The notes below the pieces were generated by a model. It ran no database searches and had not been told where the DNA came from. It saw nothing but the letters and a program-made list of their open reading frames with translations. A stretch of 64,000 nucleotides of DNA from Eucommia ulmoides (taxonomy: Eukaryota; Streptophyta; Magnoliopsida; Garryales; Eucommiaceae), in assembly GCA_016647705.1 (NCBI GenBank), contig CM028328.1, positions 35,316,501 through 35,380,500 on the forward strand. Reading direction: 5' to 3'. Positions within the stretch are counted from its first letter, which is position 1, and each line of letters opens with the position of its first letter. This document shows positions 35,546 through 47,790 of this stretch, piece after piece. The translations under genes were made by a program, and so were the position numbers.

Positions 35546-36227
35546 ATATAAAGCGGAGACACAAGCGGCGGAAGATGAGGTTCAAGAAGAGGAACAGGAG
35601 ACCAAGCTGGTGGAAGTGGAGAAAACTGAAAATCAAGTGGTAAAGGTGTCCTTCAATTTAGTGGTGGGACTTACCTCGCCCAAAACACTCAAACTGGAGG
35701 GTGAGATTAGTAATCAGAAGGTGGTCGTACTTATCGACAGTGGGGCGTCACATAATTTTATCTCCAACGAGCTTGTATTAGTCTTGAAGCTCCCTATCAC
35801 TAATATAGAACCTTATGGGGTAATTTTGGGAATAGGCTCAGCCACCAAAACTCAAGGGATATGCCGAGGAGTAGGCCTAATTTTACAAGGGGTGGAGATA
35901 GTAGGGGATTTTCTACCTCTGGATCTGGGGAGTACTGACGTCATCCTGAGAATTCAATGGTTGGAGACTTTGGGGCTGACTCACATTAATTGGAAGACTC
36001 ACTGTATGAAATTCAATGTGGGAAATACACCAATCAGTTTACAAGTGGATCCCTCTCTTCACAAAACTCGGGTATCAGTCAAAGCAATGTTTCACACCAT
36101 TAGACATGAAGGGTGTGGGTATGTAGTGGAGCTTGGCGCTGTAGGGGTTGTCAAAGAAGGGAAGGTTGCTATTCCTCATGAGATCCAGGCAGTATTGGAA
36201 AATTACAAGTGTTTGAGATGCCCATAG
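35546..36227 (+). pseudogene. Gypsy aspartic protease
   Basis: The frame contains VVVLIDSGASHNFIS (about 35722-35766), where the D-S-G catalytic triad is intact, and an LGSTDVILRIQWLETLG stretch typical of chromovirus protease. It is the longest unbroken part of the gypsy element (205 codons from 35610). Confidence 0.88.
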
Positions 36228-37550
36228 AATTACCACCTTTCCGTGGAAAGGAGAATGCCATAACCTTAAAGGAAGGGACCTCACCTATTAGCGTACGCCC
36301 TTACCGTTATCCCCAGGTGCAAAAGGAGGAAATTGAGCGGTTAGTACGGAAAATATTGGTGGCCAAGATCATACAGCTCAGTGTGAGCCCATTTTCAAGT
36401 CCGGTCTTACTAGTAAAAAAGAAAGAAGGGAGCTGAAGATTCTTTGTGGACTATTGTGCCTTGAACAGGGAGACAGTGGCAGACAAATTTTTCGTACCAG
36501 TAATCGATGATGAGTTGCTGGATGAGTTACATGGAGTGACGGTGTTCTCCAAGTTTGACTTGAAGTCTGGGTACCATTAGATTCGAGTACGGCTCGAGGA
36601 TGTCCCCAAGACGACTTTTAGAACCCACGAAGGTCATTATGAGTTCTTGGTCATGCCGTTTGGGCTAACTAATGCACCGGCAACATTTCAAGCACTCATG
36701 AATCAGGTCTTTCGTCCACACCTTCGTCACTTTGTGTTAGTATTTTTTGATGTCATCTTAGTGTACAGTTGTAGTATGGTGGAACATGCACACCACTTGG
36801 CAGTGGTCTTACAGCTTCTTGCCAAGCACGGGCTATATGCAAATCACAAGATGTGCTCCTTTGCTTGAACCCGTTTGGAATATTTGGGACACGTTATATC
36901 AGGCGACGGCGTAGAGGTGGACAATTCCAAAATACAAGCCATGCTCGAGTGGCCAGTACTGCAGTCAATTCTTGCGAGGCTTTCTGGGACTTACCGGGTA
37001 TTACCGTAAGTTTGTCAAGGGGTATGGGTCGATTGTGTGGCCTCTTACAGAGCAATTGAAGAAAGACCGCTTCGGGTGGAATACGGCGGCTATGGATGCA
37101 TTTGAGGCTCTTAAAAAAGCTATGACCAAGGTTCCTGTTTTAGCCCTTCCAGACTTCACCAAGCCATTCGTCATTGAAATCGATGCATCTGGGTATGGGT
37201 TAGGTGCCGTTTTGATGCAAGAAGAATGACCTGTGGCTTACCATAGCCAAGTGCTAGGGCAATGGGCAAAGTTGCGTTCGATCTATGAAAAAAAATTGAT
37301 GGCTATTGTCTTAGCCATTTAGAAATGGCCGCCATACCTGCTTGGGAGGAAATTCTTAGTTCGCATTGATCAACAAAGTTTGAAGCACTTCTTAGAGCTG
37401 CGAATCGTGGCATTGGACTATCAAAAATGGATGGCTGAGCTATTGGGATATAACTTTGAAATTCAATATAACCAGGTGCGAGCAACTAGGTGGCTGACGC
37501 ATTGTCAAGGGTGCTACCTCCTCTGGAGTTGAACTAGATTGTTGGCATAC
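36209..37550 (+). pseudogene. Gypsy reverse transcriptase and RNase H
   Basis: RT residues include [40 protein letters not shown] and [17 protein letters not shown]. In-frame stops lie at 36434-36436 and 36578-36580. The catalytic box reads F-F-D-V (about 36745), so one of the two catalytic Asp residues is lost. Frames shift near 36865 and 36970. RNase H follows with [20 protein letters not shown] (37150-37205). Confidence 0.88.
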
Positions 37551-37636
37551 AATGGTTAGATTGGTAGACATTGCAATGAGAAATTGATAGCGACGAATTT
37601 GTAACGAAAGTTAAGGGTGGCCTGCAATAGGGAAGA

Positions 37637-38480
37637 GTGCGAGCTACAAGATTTTCCTTAGAAAATGATCGGGTTTGCTATAAGGGGCGTTTGATGTTGC
37701 CCAAAAATTCCACCCTGCTACCCTCTATTCTGAAGGAGTATCACTCATCTCCTATGGGTGGCCATTCCTTGGAGGAACACATTTATAAGAGAATAGCCGC
37801 TGATTGTTTTTTGGGTAGGCATGCACGGGGCCGTTTCCAAGTGGGTGCAGCAGTGTGATGTGTGTCAAAGAAACAAATCTATATCCATGTTGCCGGCGGG
37901 GTTGCTACAGCCCCTGGCTTTTCCTAACCAGGTATGGGAGGATTTAACCATGGATTTTATAGAAGGGTTGTCCAAATAAGAAGGTATGGATACGATACTA
38001 GTGGTGGTTGATAGGTTGACCAAAAATGCCCACTTCTTGCCCTTGAAACATCCGTTTATAGCTCGGACAATGGTGGAGCTATTCCTTCGAGAAATCGTGC
38101 GCCTGCATGGGATACCTAACACTATCATCTTTGATCGCGACAAAGTTTTTCTGAGTCATTTTGGGAAAGAATTATTTCGCCTACAGGGATTAGAGTTGCG
38201 CCGGAATACAACTTATCATCCTCAAACGGACGGACAATCTGAAGTGGTGAACTACTGCTCAGAGACATATTTACGATGTTACGTCTCGTAGAAACCGCGG
38301 TTTTGGTGTAAATGGTTAGCTTGGGCGGAATACTGGTATAATACCACGTACCATAACACCATTAATTGTACTCCTTTCAAAAAAACTCTACGGGCGGGAT
38401 CCGCCACCCCTCATCCGTTACAAAACAGGGGGTAATTTGGTCTCTTCAGTAGAGCAGCTCTTGGAAGATCGCGACGCCCT
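37637..38480 (+). pseudogene. Gypsy integrase
   Basis: The N-terminal zinc region has EYHSSPMGGHS and CDVCQRNK (37860). The core has DLTMDFIEGL, VVVDRLTKNAHF and a degraded SDRD-like FDRDKVF, and TYHPQTDGQSEVVN carries the catalytic Glu. Stops occur near 37978 and 38288 and in the codons that follow. Confidence 0.85.
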
Positions 38481-39000
38481 AGACGAGCTCAAAATGCATC
38501 TCTTGCGTGCTCAGCAGAAGATGAAGTCCATGGCCGATGCGAAGTGACGAGATGAAGAGTTTGAGGTAGGGGAGAAAGTTTTCGTGAAGTTACGACCTTA
38601 TCGACATAAATCCTTGGCAATATGGCGCAACGAAAAACTCGCTCCGCGTTTCTATGGACCATTTGAAATTTTGGCTCGTGTGGGCACAGTGGCGTACAAG
38701 TTGTCCTTACGTCCCAACTCATCCATCCACCCAGTCTTTCATGTATCCCAGCTTTGCCAAGCCCATGGGGTGATCAATCCTTCTCCCCTCTTGCCACCAC
38801 AATTGTTGCTTGACCTGGAAGATAGTAGAGTCTGCTGAAGTTCTTGGAGTACGCAATCTGGACACTGGTGGTACTACTCTTGTTGAAGTTCTGATACAAT
38901 GGAAAGATTTGCCATAGTTTGAGGCCACTTGGGAGAACTTTGAAACCATTCAGCAACAGTTTCCTCAGTTTCCCCTTGAGGACAAGGTGAAGGTTTGGGC
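38481..39000 (+). pseudogene. Gypsy integrase C-terminus and chromodomain
   Basis: A KVFVKLRPYRHKSLA stretch and PFEILARVGTVAYKLSL mark the integrase C-terminal domain. Then, after a frame change, come residues like VEVLIQWKDLP and EATWENFETI (38875-38950), a chromodomain signature. A chromodomain places the element among chromoviruses, which tend to target heterochromatin marks. Confidence 0.8.
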
Positions 39001-39009
39001 GGCGGGTAA

Positions 39010-39403
39010 TAATAGACCACCAATTAGGTACACCTGTACACGACACAATAAAGGAAATGACAGTCACTAATTACCTTGATTTTACAGAGTGTTTTGGGAA
39101 AGATGTTGGGTGAGAATAGGGAAGCTCTATCAGCCATAATTACCTAGTTAATAATTACCTTGTATGGTAATCTGGGTAATTATGGGGAGGAGTCTTATAT
39201 GGTAATAGGTAGGCAATAAAAGGGGCACAAGGGAGTGTGTATGGCATATCGAGAATAAATTTGTATTGAGCCTTGGCTCTAGGAGAGAACCAAATTTCTC
39301 GAATACTTGGGTGTTTGAGTGTTCTCTTTGATTTCAATAAAATACACAACTTTACCCTCTCAACTTGTTTATTTCTCGTTACCACTAAACCTAGGGTTCA
39401 TCA
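39010..39403 (+). repeat. Gypsy 3' LTR
   Basis: This 394 bp copy is uninterrupted. It starts TAATAGACC (TG has mutated to TA) and ends GGGTTCATCA. A purine tract ggcggcggg lies just upstream as a possible polypurine primer. Confidence 0.92.
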
Positions 39404-39408
39404 CATTT

Positions 39409-39580
39409 GGGTGGTGGTAATGTAGCGCGTCGCTAGTAATGGATGCACCAATGAGTAATATGGTCGGATTCATGCCATATAGAGGTCTTACAAAGTTTTA
39501 CGGCTGTCAATGTCAACCTAATGCAACCTAATGCAAACCTACTCCTTTAGCGGGCTTGGGACCAGCTTTGTACAGAATAA
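39409..39580 (-). mobile_element. RTE LINE, 5' portion beyond the gypsy insertion
   Basis: Read on the minus strand, the phrases 'cccaagcccgctaaagga', 'ttaggttgacattgacag' and 'ggtgcatccattactag' are the usual leader of plant RTE elements. They join directly to the leader remnant at 27830-27936 once the gypsy element and its CATTT duplication are removed. The 5' limit near 39580 is approximate. Confidence 0.7.
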
Positions 39581-40177
39581 AATATAAAGCATACACCCAT
39601 GGAATTTTAGTTTTTATTGTTCTAATACTCATTATTTTGCAAGGAGACTTGCTGCCCGAGGTTTTGTTTTGAAAGCATCATCTGATGGGAAATGTAAAGA
39701 TGTTTTTGGTTTATGTTAAGCTTAAGAATACATATAATAATATTTATTTATTCGTAAACTGTGAAATTGTACTTTAGGAGGAGGCTTTAGGAATTATTTA
39801 AGGCTGGATATTTGCTTGTTTTTTGGGTTTCAGTTTACTTTGTTTCCGGATTAGGTTTCTCTGGCTGATTAAGCTCCGATACTTGCCTTGCTTAGTCTTT
39901 ATCCATCTGTGGTGCTCCTTCTCAGCTCTCGCCTATCTCTATTCCTTTTTGGTTTTTTTTTTTTTTAATCTCTCCTGGCATAAATTCTTCTTTCTTTACT
40001 TTATGTTTGTGTCCTTGCCTGTTCTGGCTGGAATTAGGGAAAAGCTTTTCCTGCATCATTTTGGCATTAGAGCAAACCTTGGTCCTTGCTTTTATCTTTT
40101 TTTTTTTTCTTTCCCCACCATCCAATATTGTCATCATCGCCACCATAAAACTTACATCCACCATCATTAAAAATCAT
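39581..40177 (+). other. ARP7 intron 1, distal part
   Basis: T-rich intron sequence with no recognised gene. A 115-codon open frame at 39823-40170 is hydrophobic by composition and unlike any protein I know. Confidence 0.6.
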
Positions 40178-40645
40178 TCACTGTGATCACCAATCATTTA
40201 AATAAGGAAAAACAGTCCATTGATCAAACCATTGGTGCCCAATGTCACACCACCATTTCTACCATCCCGCCATTTTTTGAAACCTTGAAGCACGAAGCAG
40301 GGGTGGGGATGCGAGCAAGATATTGTTCGTCGGTGCCTGTAGGCTGTAGCATTACATTGTACCCGCAACATCCTGTTTCCACAGTCTCCATGTATATGGA
40401 AGCTCCGACTATGATTTTCATCAGTCATTTGAATAAGGGAACCCAGTCAATTAATTTTAAACCGCTGTTGCCCAATGTCACACCACTATCTCTACCAGCC
40501 CGTCATTGTTTGAAACTTAGAAGCATGGAGTGGAGGTGAGGGCACGCACAAATCTTCTCCGGTGCCTGTCAATGCTACATTGTACCTGCGATACTCCTGT
40601 TTCCAAAATCGCCGCCACTATGGCAGCTCTAGCTGTGATTTAAAC
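40178..40645 (+). repeat. 233 bp tandem duplication
   Basis: Two diverged copies of a unit share 'gcccaatgtcacaccac', 'cggtgcctgt' and 'ctgtttcca' phrases, with a spacing of 233 bp (40236 and 40469). Confidence 0.85.
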
Positions 40646-42666
40646 CTTGCTGTTTACTAAAGGGTAACAAGCCAGATAAGTGAAGCATAAACTCTTTTAG
40701 CCTTATTGCAGTTACTATTTCTTTTTTCAAAAAATTGTGAAATAATAACATTTGGAGCTAGGAAGCGACAATACACTTTTTAGGTGACCACATGTGTGTA
40801 ACATTGTCTGATACTGAAATACCTCAAATATTCCAGGATATGTGTCAAATTCCTTGCTTAAGTATCCAATATCGTATAAAGTTTCTTGACATATTATTTT
40901 GTGCCAGAGACAAATTAGAGGCCTCAATGCCTTTCTTTCCATTTTTTTAAAATTATTACAGATTTTGTATCTTGTTTAGATAATTTCATATTTATTGATT
41001 TTGAGTAGTTCATAATTTTTAGTTCTATTTATTTGAGGGACTTTTGTGGAATTTTCTGTATTTGGATAATTATTTGCAAGTTCTATTTCTTACATTATGA
41101 ATAAATTATATAAAAAGGAGAATTTGATATTGTGAAATGTCATGAATAATAGCATTCAATTGATTTTTGTCAAAAAAAATGACAATGATATCCCTACTAA
41201 GCCTTGTTAAATAAGAAAAGTTCTGCTTTGCTCTTTAATGATTCTTCCCTTGAACCATTGCACGTGTTGCAGAGGCATTTGTTTAATTTTATCGATTTGT
41301 TTGTGGTGTTTATTATGACACTTGTCATAATCTATTAATAATTCTTTATGAGAACGGATTATGTGTAGGATCCATCCGTTTCTTCGACATACTTGGATTT
41401 TATTTTATATTGGTTGATACTTTGGGCCATCGGCTTGTATTTGATTTTGTTCCTCCTCTTATATATTGTTATTCGTTTTTGGAATCGTTGCTCACTTGTT
41501 TTATTTTTGTTTTTAAATATTGAAAATTGCTAGTTCTTTGAAATCTCCAGGTGTATCTATAGGTTTATTTGATTTGTAATCTGAAAATACATTTTGTCGA
41601 TAAAAAAATAGCTATTTAAAGTATATTTGTGGGTTGGTTTGGTTTGTAATCTGACAATACTTTTTGTAAATCGGAAAATGCCATCTATAAATAAAGTTTT
41701 TAATAGTTTTTTGTTGGAGAATTTTTTAGGTTTTGAAAATTGTTTCAGCCCAAGTGAAAAAAAGTAGAAAATAATTTCGCGATTGAGAACCAAAAGACCT
41801 TTAACATCTTTTTCTGTGCAGAACTGTTTAAAATGAAGACATGACTCCTTTGCAAAGAATATAAGGGGAATTAGTCACTGTGGTGATGCTTGGTGACTGT
41901 TTTTGGTCTGTGTTAATCAATTTCTTTTTGTTATAAAAATGGCCAGGACCAGATGGCCGGTTGTCTAGTGTTAATTCATCCCAAAAACATTGAGGTTGTG
42001 GTTTGAAACTTGATTGCCACTTTGTGCATAAAAATGAGACTTTTTGAGAGGTCCCAAGATTTCAAAAACAACTTTTTAAGGATCATCTCATGAGTAAAAA
42101 AATCACTGTTACAGGACTCCATAAAGTGGTGTTTTTATAGGATGAGACTTTTGGGAGAATTTCCCTAAAAATTATTATATGTACCGGGTATGATACCCGA
42201 ATTAGTATCTGTTTTCATTCTTAGTTTTCCAGAGAAACCGCACCTAACTCATAGATTTTTGGTGGGTTCTAGGCACTTCTAGTAATCTATAATTCATGCT
42301 GAGTAATGCTTATTTGCCTTAAAAAAATTTCTGAAATAACAGTGCTCATAAACTATTCTGCATTTATGGAATATGTTATTACGTTATTGTCTATGTCATA
42401 GTATCCGAAGTATTTCAAAAATTTCTTGGATTCGTTTTTGCCTAAATACTGTTGAACTTCCTCATTGAGAGTTTGGACTGATACCTTATGGATCTATACA
42501 GCCGATTATGTCTGCCTTTGAGGTTTCTCATAGCCATGGATATGTTTACCTTTCTATCCTCTCCCCCACCCCCCACCCTTAAATAAATACTATAATAGAA
42601 TGGTACTTTAGAAGTGTGGCAAATTCTGGAGGATAATTAAATTCTCTGTTTTATACTGGGATTCAG
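40646..42666 (+). other. ARP7 intron 1, 3' end
   Basis: AT-rich intron DNA without recognised elements. It ends with a pyrimidine-containing stretch and TTCAG before exon 2. Confidence 0.6.
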
Positions 42667-42882
42667 ATTATTCCAACTCAAATGAAGTGTATGCCTGAAG
42701 ATGATTCAATGGCTGATGCTTCATTGTTTGAGGGTGTCACGGTTGATCCAATCGTTCGAGGTTATATCAAAGATTGGGATGCCATGGAGGATCTGTTGCA
42801 CCATGTTCTTTATAGCAGCCTGGGATGGGAAATGGGCAATGAAGGGCAGATCTTATTCACAGAGCCACTAACAACTCCCAAG
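42667..42882 (+). CDS. ARP7: ARP7 exon 2 (codons 27-98)
   Basis: The acceptor TTCAG ends at 42666 and the frame opens with IIPTQMK, as expected after exon 1. It continues through FEGVTVDPIVRGYIKDWDAM and GWEMGNEGQILFTEPLTTPK. The donor GTTTGT follows at 42883. The exon is 72 codons with no stop and phase 0 at both ends. The WDAMEDLLHHVLY stretch corresponds to the actin region that reads WDDMEKIWHHTFY, which confirms the actin fold. The acidic DDSMADAS loop is in the variable segment. Intron 2 is about 7.9 kb. Confidence 0.96.
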
Positions 42883-43756
42883 GTTTGTCCCTTTCTCCCA
42901 AGTTTAGCCTTTTATTTTTTTGGGGTGCAACATGTTAGCCGTTAGTTTCTCTAATGCTTGATATTGGTTGCTTGTGTAAGCTAGTGAGTCACCTATACAT
43001 CATACGCGTATTATATGACTTATGCCCACATTGAGCATACAAATGGAGAAACTTCAAGAAATGCAATAATTGTTGTTGAGATATCTTCCATTTGGATGTA
43101 GCATGTTGCATGTTCCAACTTGCAAGTGTTGAAGGGAGCTTGGCTTTAGTGCCAAAGCACATTCACCACTTGACCAGTTGTCCTTGATGATGACTTTATA
43201 ATTTTATATTACAAACTATGGGGATGTCCTCGTCGCATACAAATATAGTAATCCATTTCTGGTAGCATTGCAGGACAGTTGGATTACCTTTTTAATCTGT
43301 GTGCTTATCAATATAGCTGCAACAGTTAACTAAAAGGAAATTTAAGGAATAAAATTATGGACAGATCAACTTATTTAGTTGTGGCAAAACACCTAGATTA
43401 CCCTCTATGAACGACATGTTGTTTGACTAACACCAAAGTGACCAAACATTGAAGTGCTAGCACCATATGCAAGAATTGATGTTTTCCAAACACTTTTTAG
43501 TTGACACCAACCTTTTGTGTTTTAAAGTTTATAGGCTAGTTATTTTGACATACTGATAGTCTACTTTAACATGTTTCCACGACATGTATATTGGTATTTA
43601 TGACACTTGGGAACATTTAAGTGATAATTGATACATGCTTTGAGACCCTTTGAGTTTGGTGAAAGATTATGTGGTAAGTCATTTCATGGCATTAGGTCTG
43701 GTATTCAAGGCACCATTCGAGCGTGTTAAGTCTTGAGGTTTATCAGCCACCCCCAG
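42883..43756 (+). other. ARP7 intron 2, proximal part
   Basis: No gene or element recognised. Confidence 0.6.
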
Positions 43757-44610
43757 GCATGGGTGAGCCAATGGCGGAGGTGTTTGGTGCCCGGGGGTAC
43801 TCAAGTCCCCTTGAACTTTCGAAAATTTTCACCATTGCCCCTATACTTTTCGATAAAATCAATTAAAATCTCTCAATATGTTATAACCCCACTGAATTAT
43901 AAAAATATTTAAAAAACTCTCCCCCCAAAAATTACCCCCCCCCCCCCCCGGTCAACCAATTTTCTGTATCAGCCACTGGGCGGCCAATGTATTGGCTGAG
44001 GGGGCCCGTGCCCCTCTCCCGATTTTTTTTTTTCTTACTACCCTATGTTTTAAGTTTTTTCATTAGTGTCCCTAGTAATATAAATTTAGTCATTAATGCC
44101 CCTGCTAATGTAAATTTTATTTAATGGTATCCCTATTAATTTAATTTAACTTGGTGTAATTAATTTTTTTTTTTTTCATCTAATTATTTACTAATTTTAA
44201 TACATAAATAGAGGGTCTTAAGTGTATTTTCCTATGTAATTATGCTATTTAATTACTAAAACTGAAAGGTAACTTTAAAAAACAAAGTTGTGTAAAATTT
44301 GGAAAAAGGAAAAAAAAAAACGTCATTAGCATGTTTGAGGTCTTTGTAGTTGGCATCACCAAGCGTTGAGCTAGTGTAAAGTTCTTTCAAATCACAATCA
44401 ACATATCAAGTCTATGTTTTTAAAACAGTCTAGCCAAAATTGAATTGATTATTGTACATGATTGAATGTTTGTTATTATATGATTTCAAAAAAGAAGAAT
44501 CTTTGGGTATAATTGTAATGAAACTTTTAGTGTTACAAAATTATTTTAATCATATATTTTATCGTTTCCTTGCTCACATCCGTTCTTGGCTTTGCCACTA
44601 CCCTAGGGGT
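43757..44610. mobile_element. hAT-like non-autonomous element, candidate
   Basis: The left part has 'gagccaatggcggagg' and the right part has the inverted-type 'ttcttggctttgccacta'. Short TIRs of this kind with 'ggcggagcc/ggctccgcc' cores are common in plant hAT-derived repeats. The interior has 'cattagtgtccc' and 'cattaatgcccc' phrases and a run of 15 C at 43935-43949. I could not define an 8 bp target duplication. Confidence 0.35.
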
Positions 44611-45398
44611 GACTTAACTGGTCCGTATGTGGAGCTGGCTGCGTATGGGCCACCAGGCATACTACAAGAATGAGTAGTTATGGCCCTTGCTTTAGAGAGG
44701 TTCTTTGGTTAGCGAAAAAAAGGTAATGCACGTTTTTCAACGGAATTTGATAACTACTACATTGAGTAGCCTTAAACTATTTCAACCAACTCCAATATGC
44801 ATAATTTTGTAATTATGTTCCCAATGCTTTGTTGCATACCAAAATCCCGCAATGTAATTGCAAATTCAACAACCACTTTAAAATTATTGATCATCCAAAG
44901 TCCAAACATGCATGTATTAATGACACAGTAAAAAAGGCTATTAAATTCTAACAACCATTTGAAGGGGACAATCATATCACCATCCCCAAATTGGTTTACA
45001 TACTAGATTTACCCCTGCATGTATATTTTGTAAAAGAAAAATTCCACCCTTCACTTTTAAAAATAATACCCTTGGTCCATTGTAACTGCAATCTCTAATG
45101 AATTCATGGCCATTGCGCAATCCTTGCCTACTCTAACCATCACTTCTCATCCAAATCATGGCAATGACAACTCCAAAATGGACAACTCGAAATATCATTA
45201 ATATAGATTTATAAGTCCAACTCATGAAATCGTAAAAATATTACTATGGATCTTTACACTGGCTAGTAGCACGATGATTACCCCCACCCACCCACCCACC
45301 CAATCCCCATGGAAACCATTGTAGGTAATTATGCAGACTCAATTTGACTTACATGTTCTTTAGGCACACATTCTTGTTAATTGATTGATTATTCCAAT
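44611..45398 (+). other. ARP7 intron 2 filler
   Basis: No gene recognised. A CCCA tetranucleotide run is at about 45283-45301. Confidence 0.55.
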
Positions 45399-46150
45399 CA
45401 TTCTTGTTAAAGGGGCGCCTAGGCCCAAGGCTCCACAAGTCCCAACTTTGGCTCATCACCAAGTCCAAGGCTAGGCTCTTTTAGTAAGGCGTGGGCCTTG
45501 TACACTTAGGCTCACGACTGAAGGCTCATGAAAGGCGTGCCTTGTTATTATTACTTGTACCTTATGGTGCAAACACAAGTCTCTTCAAACTGTATGATAT
45601 TTTATGTTTTTGATGTATTATAATATGTCACTTTAACTTTGATGTATTATAATATGTCATTTGAACTTCTCGTTTTCTTATAAGTACAAGAATTGATGTA
45701 ATTTAACTTACATTTCAAGTTATCGGAGAAAATCATTGTATAAAACAAAGATCAGAGGTTAGTGCATTTAATGATTCTATCTATTGGATTCCATTCATTT
45801 TCTTTTGAAAGTTTTACTGCTTTACATGATTAGAGTTTTTTATTGTTTAATTTGTTTCATTACATAATTTGTTTAGCCTTTTGAATTTTTAATAGAAATT
45901 TGTAATATAGTACATGAATAGTTGATAGTTAATATATCGACACGCAATAATTCTATGTAAAAATCCTATGCTATTAATTAGTTCTTAAAATACAAGTTAT
46001 GATACAAAACATTCTTATAGATATCTATAAAGACTTAGTTGTACATAACAGGCGCCTCAATTCATTGAGACCCACGCCTTACCTTGTGCCACACGTTTAG
46101 GCCCTAGGAGGCCTTTGTGCAGTAAGCGCATTGAGCCTGAAATAACAATG
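45399..46150. mobile_element. MULE-like MITE, second family member
   Basis: The right end, read inverted, starts CATTGTTATTTCAGGCTC, matching the left end of the MITE at 27967 (CATTGTTATTTAAGGCGC). The left end starts CATTCTTGTTAAAGGGGCGC. The length (752 bp) is close to that of the first copy (748 bp). Arms are rich in 'aggcgcc', 'ggcccaaggctc' and their inverted forms. The centre differs from the first copy and is AT-rich. A clear target duplication is not visible. Confidence 0.65.
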
Positions 46151-47240
46151 ACTTCAACATGGATTTAGTGAACAATTTCCATTGAGTGCATTGGAAAAAA
46201 TCTTCTTGTATTTGGAAAACATTCTTTTGAATATTGAAAATTGATTCATTTCGAGATTTGTTTGATTTATTTCATTTATTTTTGTTTTACACCTACCCAT
46301 CCTGACCGAGGGGAGTCAGTAGTGAAGTTACAACATGCCTATGTTTTTCCCCAACTTAACGAGAGAGTGAATGAAAGATAGGTCTTTGGATGGAGAGCTT
46401 GAGAGATTGTTGTGTTAAATGTCTAGGGTGAAAAAGTAATGGATTTATTAAAAATTTTAAGTGATGTAATTTTTCTTTCATGTTTCTTTTCATACTTAAC
46501 TTAAAAGGTAGCCGTAAAAATTTGACAATTTCATATATGCTAATTTAAAACTATTGAACTTTATTTTTGAGATTTCATAAAAGGGGTAATGAATTCCAAA
46601 TTTACTCAGTTAGTTGTTACTTGCGAGCAATTACGTGCACAATTTGTTATGGAGTAGGAAGGCGAAACGCAGTTTGAAGAAGACTTCTCAAATATCATGT
46701 GAATTTGTACCAAAATTTTACCACTTACCATCCCTATCCTTTGGCACATAAACGTAAACCTCTCCTGTCATTTGCAAAATACTGCTTAACCGCTTATGAT
46801 TTAGTCAAATACCATTTAGTTCCCCTCTAGATAAAAAATTTACTGAAATTGAAACTGTAATGACAATTTTACCCTTAACAATTAAAAGATAATTAAATAA
46901 TTAAAAATTAAAATACACAAATATCCCTCTACAGGTTTGATGCTTGGATCTGTAGATTCAGTGCCAAATCTACAGATCTGATGCATCCGAGCATCGGAAA
47001 TCCAGATTCGGCGTAAGAAGGAAAAAGGAAGAAGAAGAAGGGGGTGTTGGCTGGCAACCAGGGGGTGAGGGTTTAAGTGGTGAAAAGTAATTTTGAAAAG
47101 TAAAGGGGGTAAAAAGTATTTGTTTTTAAAATAGGGATGTTAGTGATTTTTTTTTGCAAATAAAAGGATTTTTTTTTTAAAGAGAAGTAAGGGTATTTGT
47201 GAATTTAACCACGAAATATTCAGTTCCGGGGGGTTGATTG
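46151..47240 (+). other. ARP7 intron 2, AT-rich
   Basis: No gene seen. A short direct repeat around 'ggtttgatgcttggatctg' and 'agatctgatgcatccgag' lies at 46930-47000. Confidence 0.5.
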
Positions 47241-47379
47241 GTATTTTGTGAATGATAGAGGAAGTTTGTGGTTATGTGCCAAATGACGGAGGAGGTTGTG
47301 GACGGGGACAAATTAGAAAATGGGTAATTCCCTTATTTAATACCCTAATTGGAGAGAAGCAAATAATTACACCTGCTTG

Positions 47380-47700
47380 TACCTCAACGCAGTGGCTGCC
47401 GCCTGGCGCTGGAGCTCATTGCTGCACCCAACAACGCCACGCATTGACAACGACGTTTATGCTAGCCCGTGTCACCGGCGATGGAGCTTGTTTTTGTGCT
47501 CAGCAGCGCCGCGTGTCGGTGCTGTTGCTACCATGCATCGTTAGCGCCGAAGCTCTATGTTGTGCCTAGCAGCACCGCATATTTGTGTTGATGCATCCAC
47601 GCTTTGCCGGCGACCTCGCTGGCAACTTCGCCGACGATGGTGCTGGAGCTCGCTGCTGCGCCCATCAGCACCTTGCACCAGTGGCGTTATTGACGATCTT
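47380..47700. repeat. GC-rich degenerate repeat block
   Basis: Successive imperfect units contain 'ggagct(c/t)', 'ttgctgcgccc' or 'gtgctcagcagcgccgcg' and 'gccggcgacc'. Composition contrasts with the AT-rich intron and resembles the GC-rich leader blocks of the nearby retrotransposons. The open frames here (47252-47569, 47557-47838) are products of composition. Confidence 0.6.
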
Positions 47701-47790
47701 GCCAGCGCTGACATTGGTGTTGGAGCTTCTGTTAGGTGCTTCAAGGCTAAGTTTTGGTGGGGCTTTAGATCTCAAACTATGGCAACTAAG

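Larger units (their letters stand above)
27942..39403 (+). mobile_element. Chromodomain gypsy (Ty3) retrotransposon, degenerate
   Basis: This is a complete-length LTR element flanked by the 5 bp duplication CATTT (27937-27941 and 39404-39408). LTRs are 27942-29092 (split by a MITE) and 39010-39403, both about 394 bp without the insertion. A primer-binding site TGGCATCAGAGC, complementary to initiator tRNA-Met, is at 29095-29106. The body carries gag, protease, reverse transcriptase, RNase H, integrase and a C-terminal chromodomain in the chromovirus order, in the same orientation as ARP7. A Copia element interrupts gag. Many stops make it non-functional. It sits inside the RTE LINE within ARP7 intron 1. 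Confidence 0.92.

Noticed and set aside
39823-40170. 115-codon hydrophobic open frame
   Set aside because: T-rich DNA gives Phe/Leu/Ser-rich translation that mimics a membrane protein. No conserved features.
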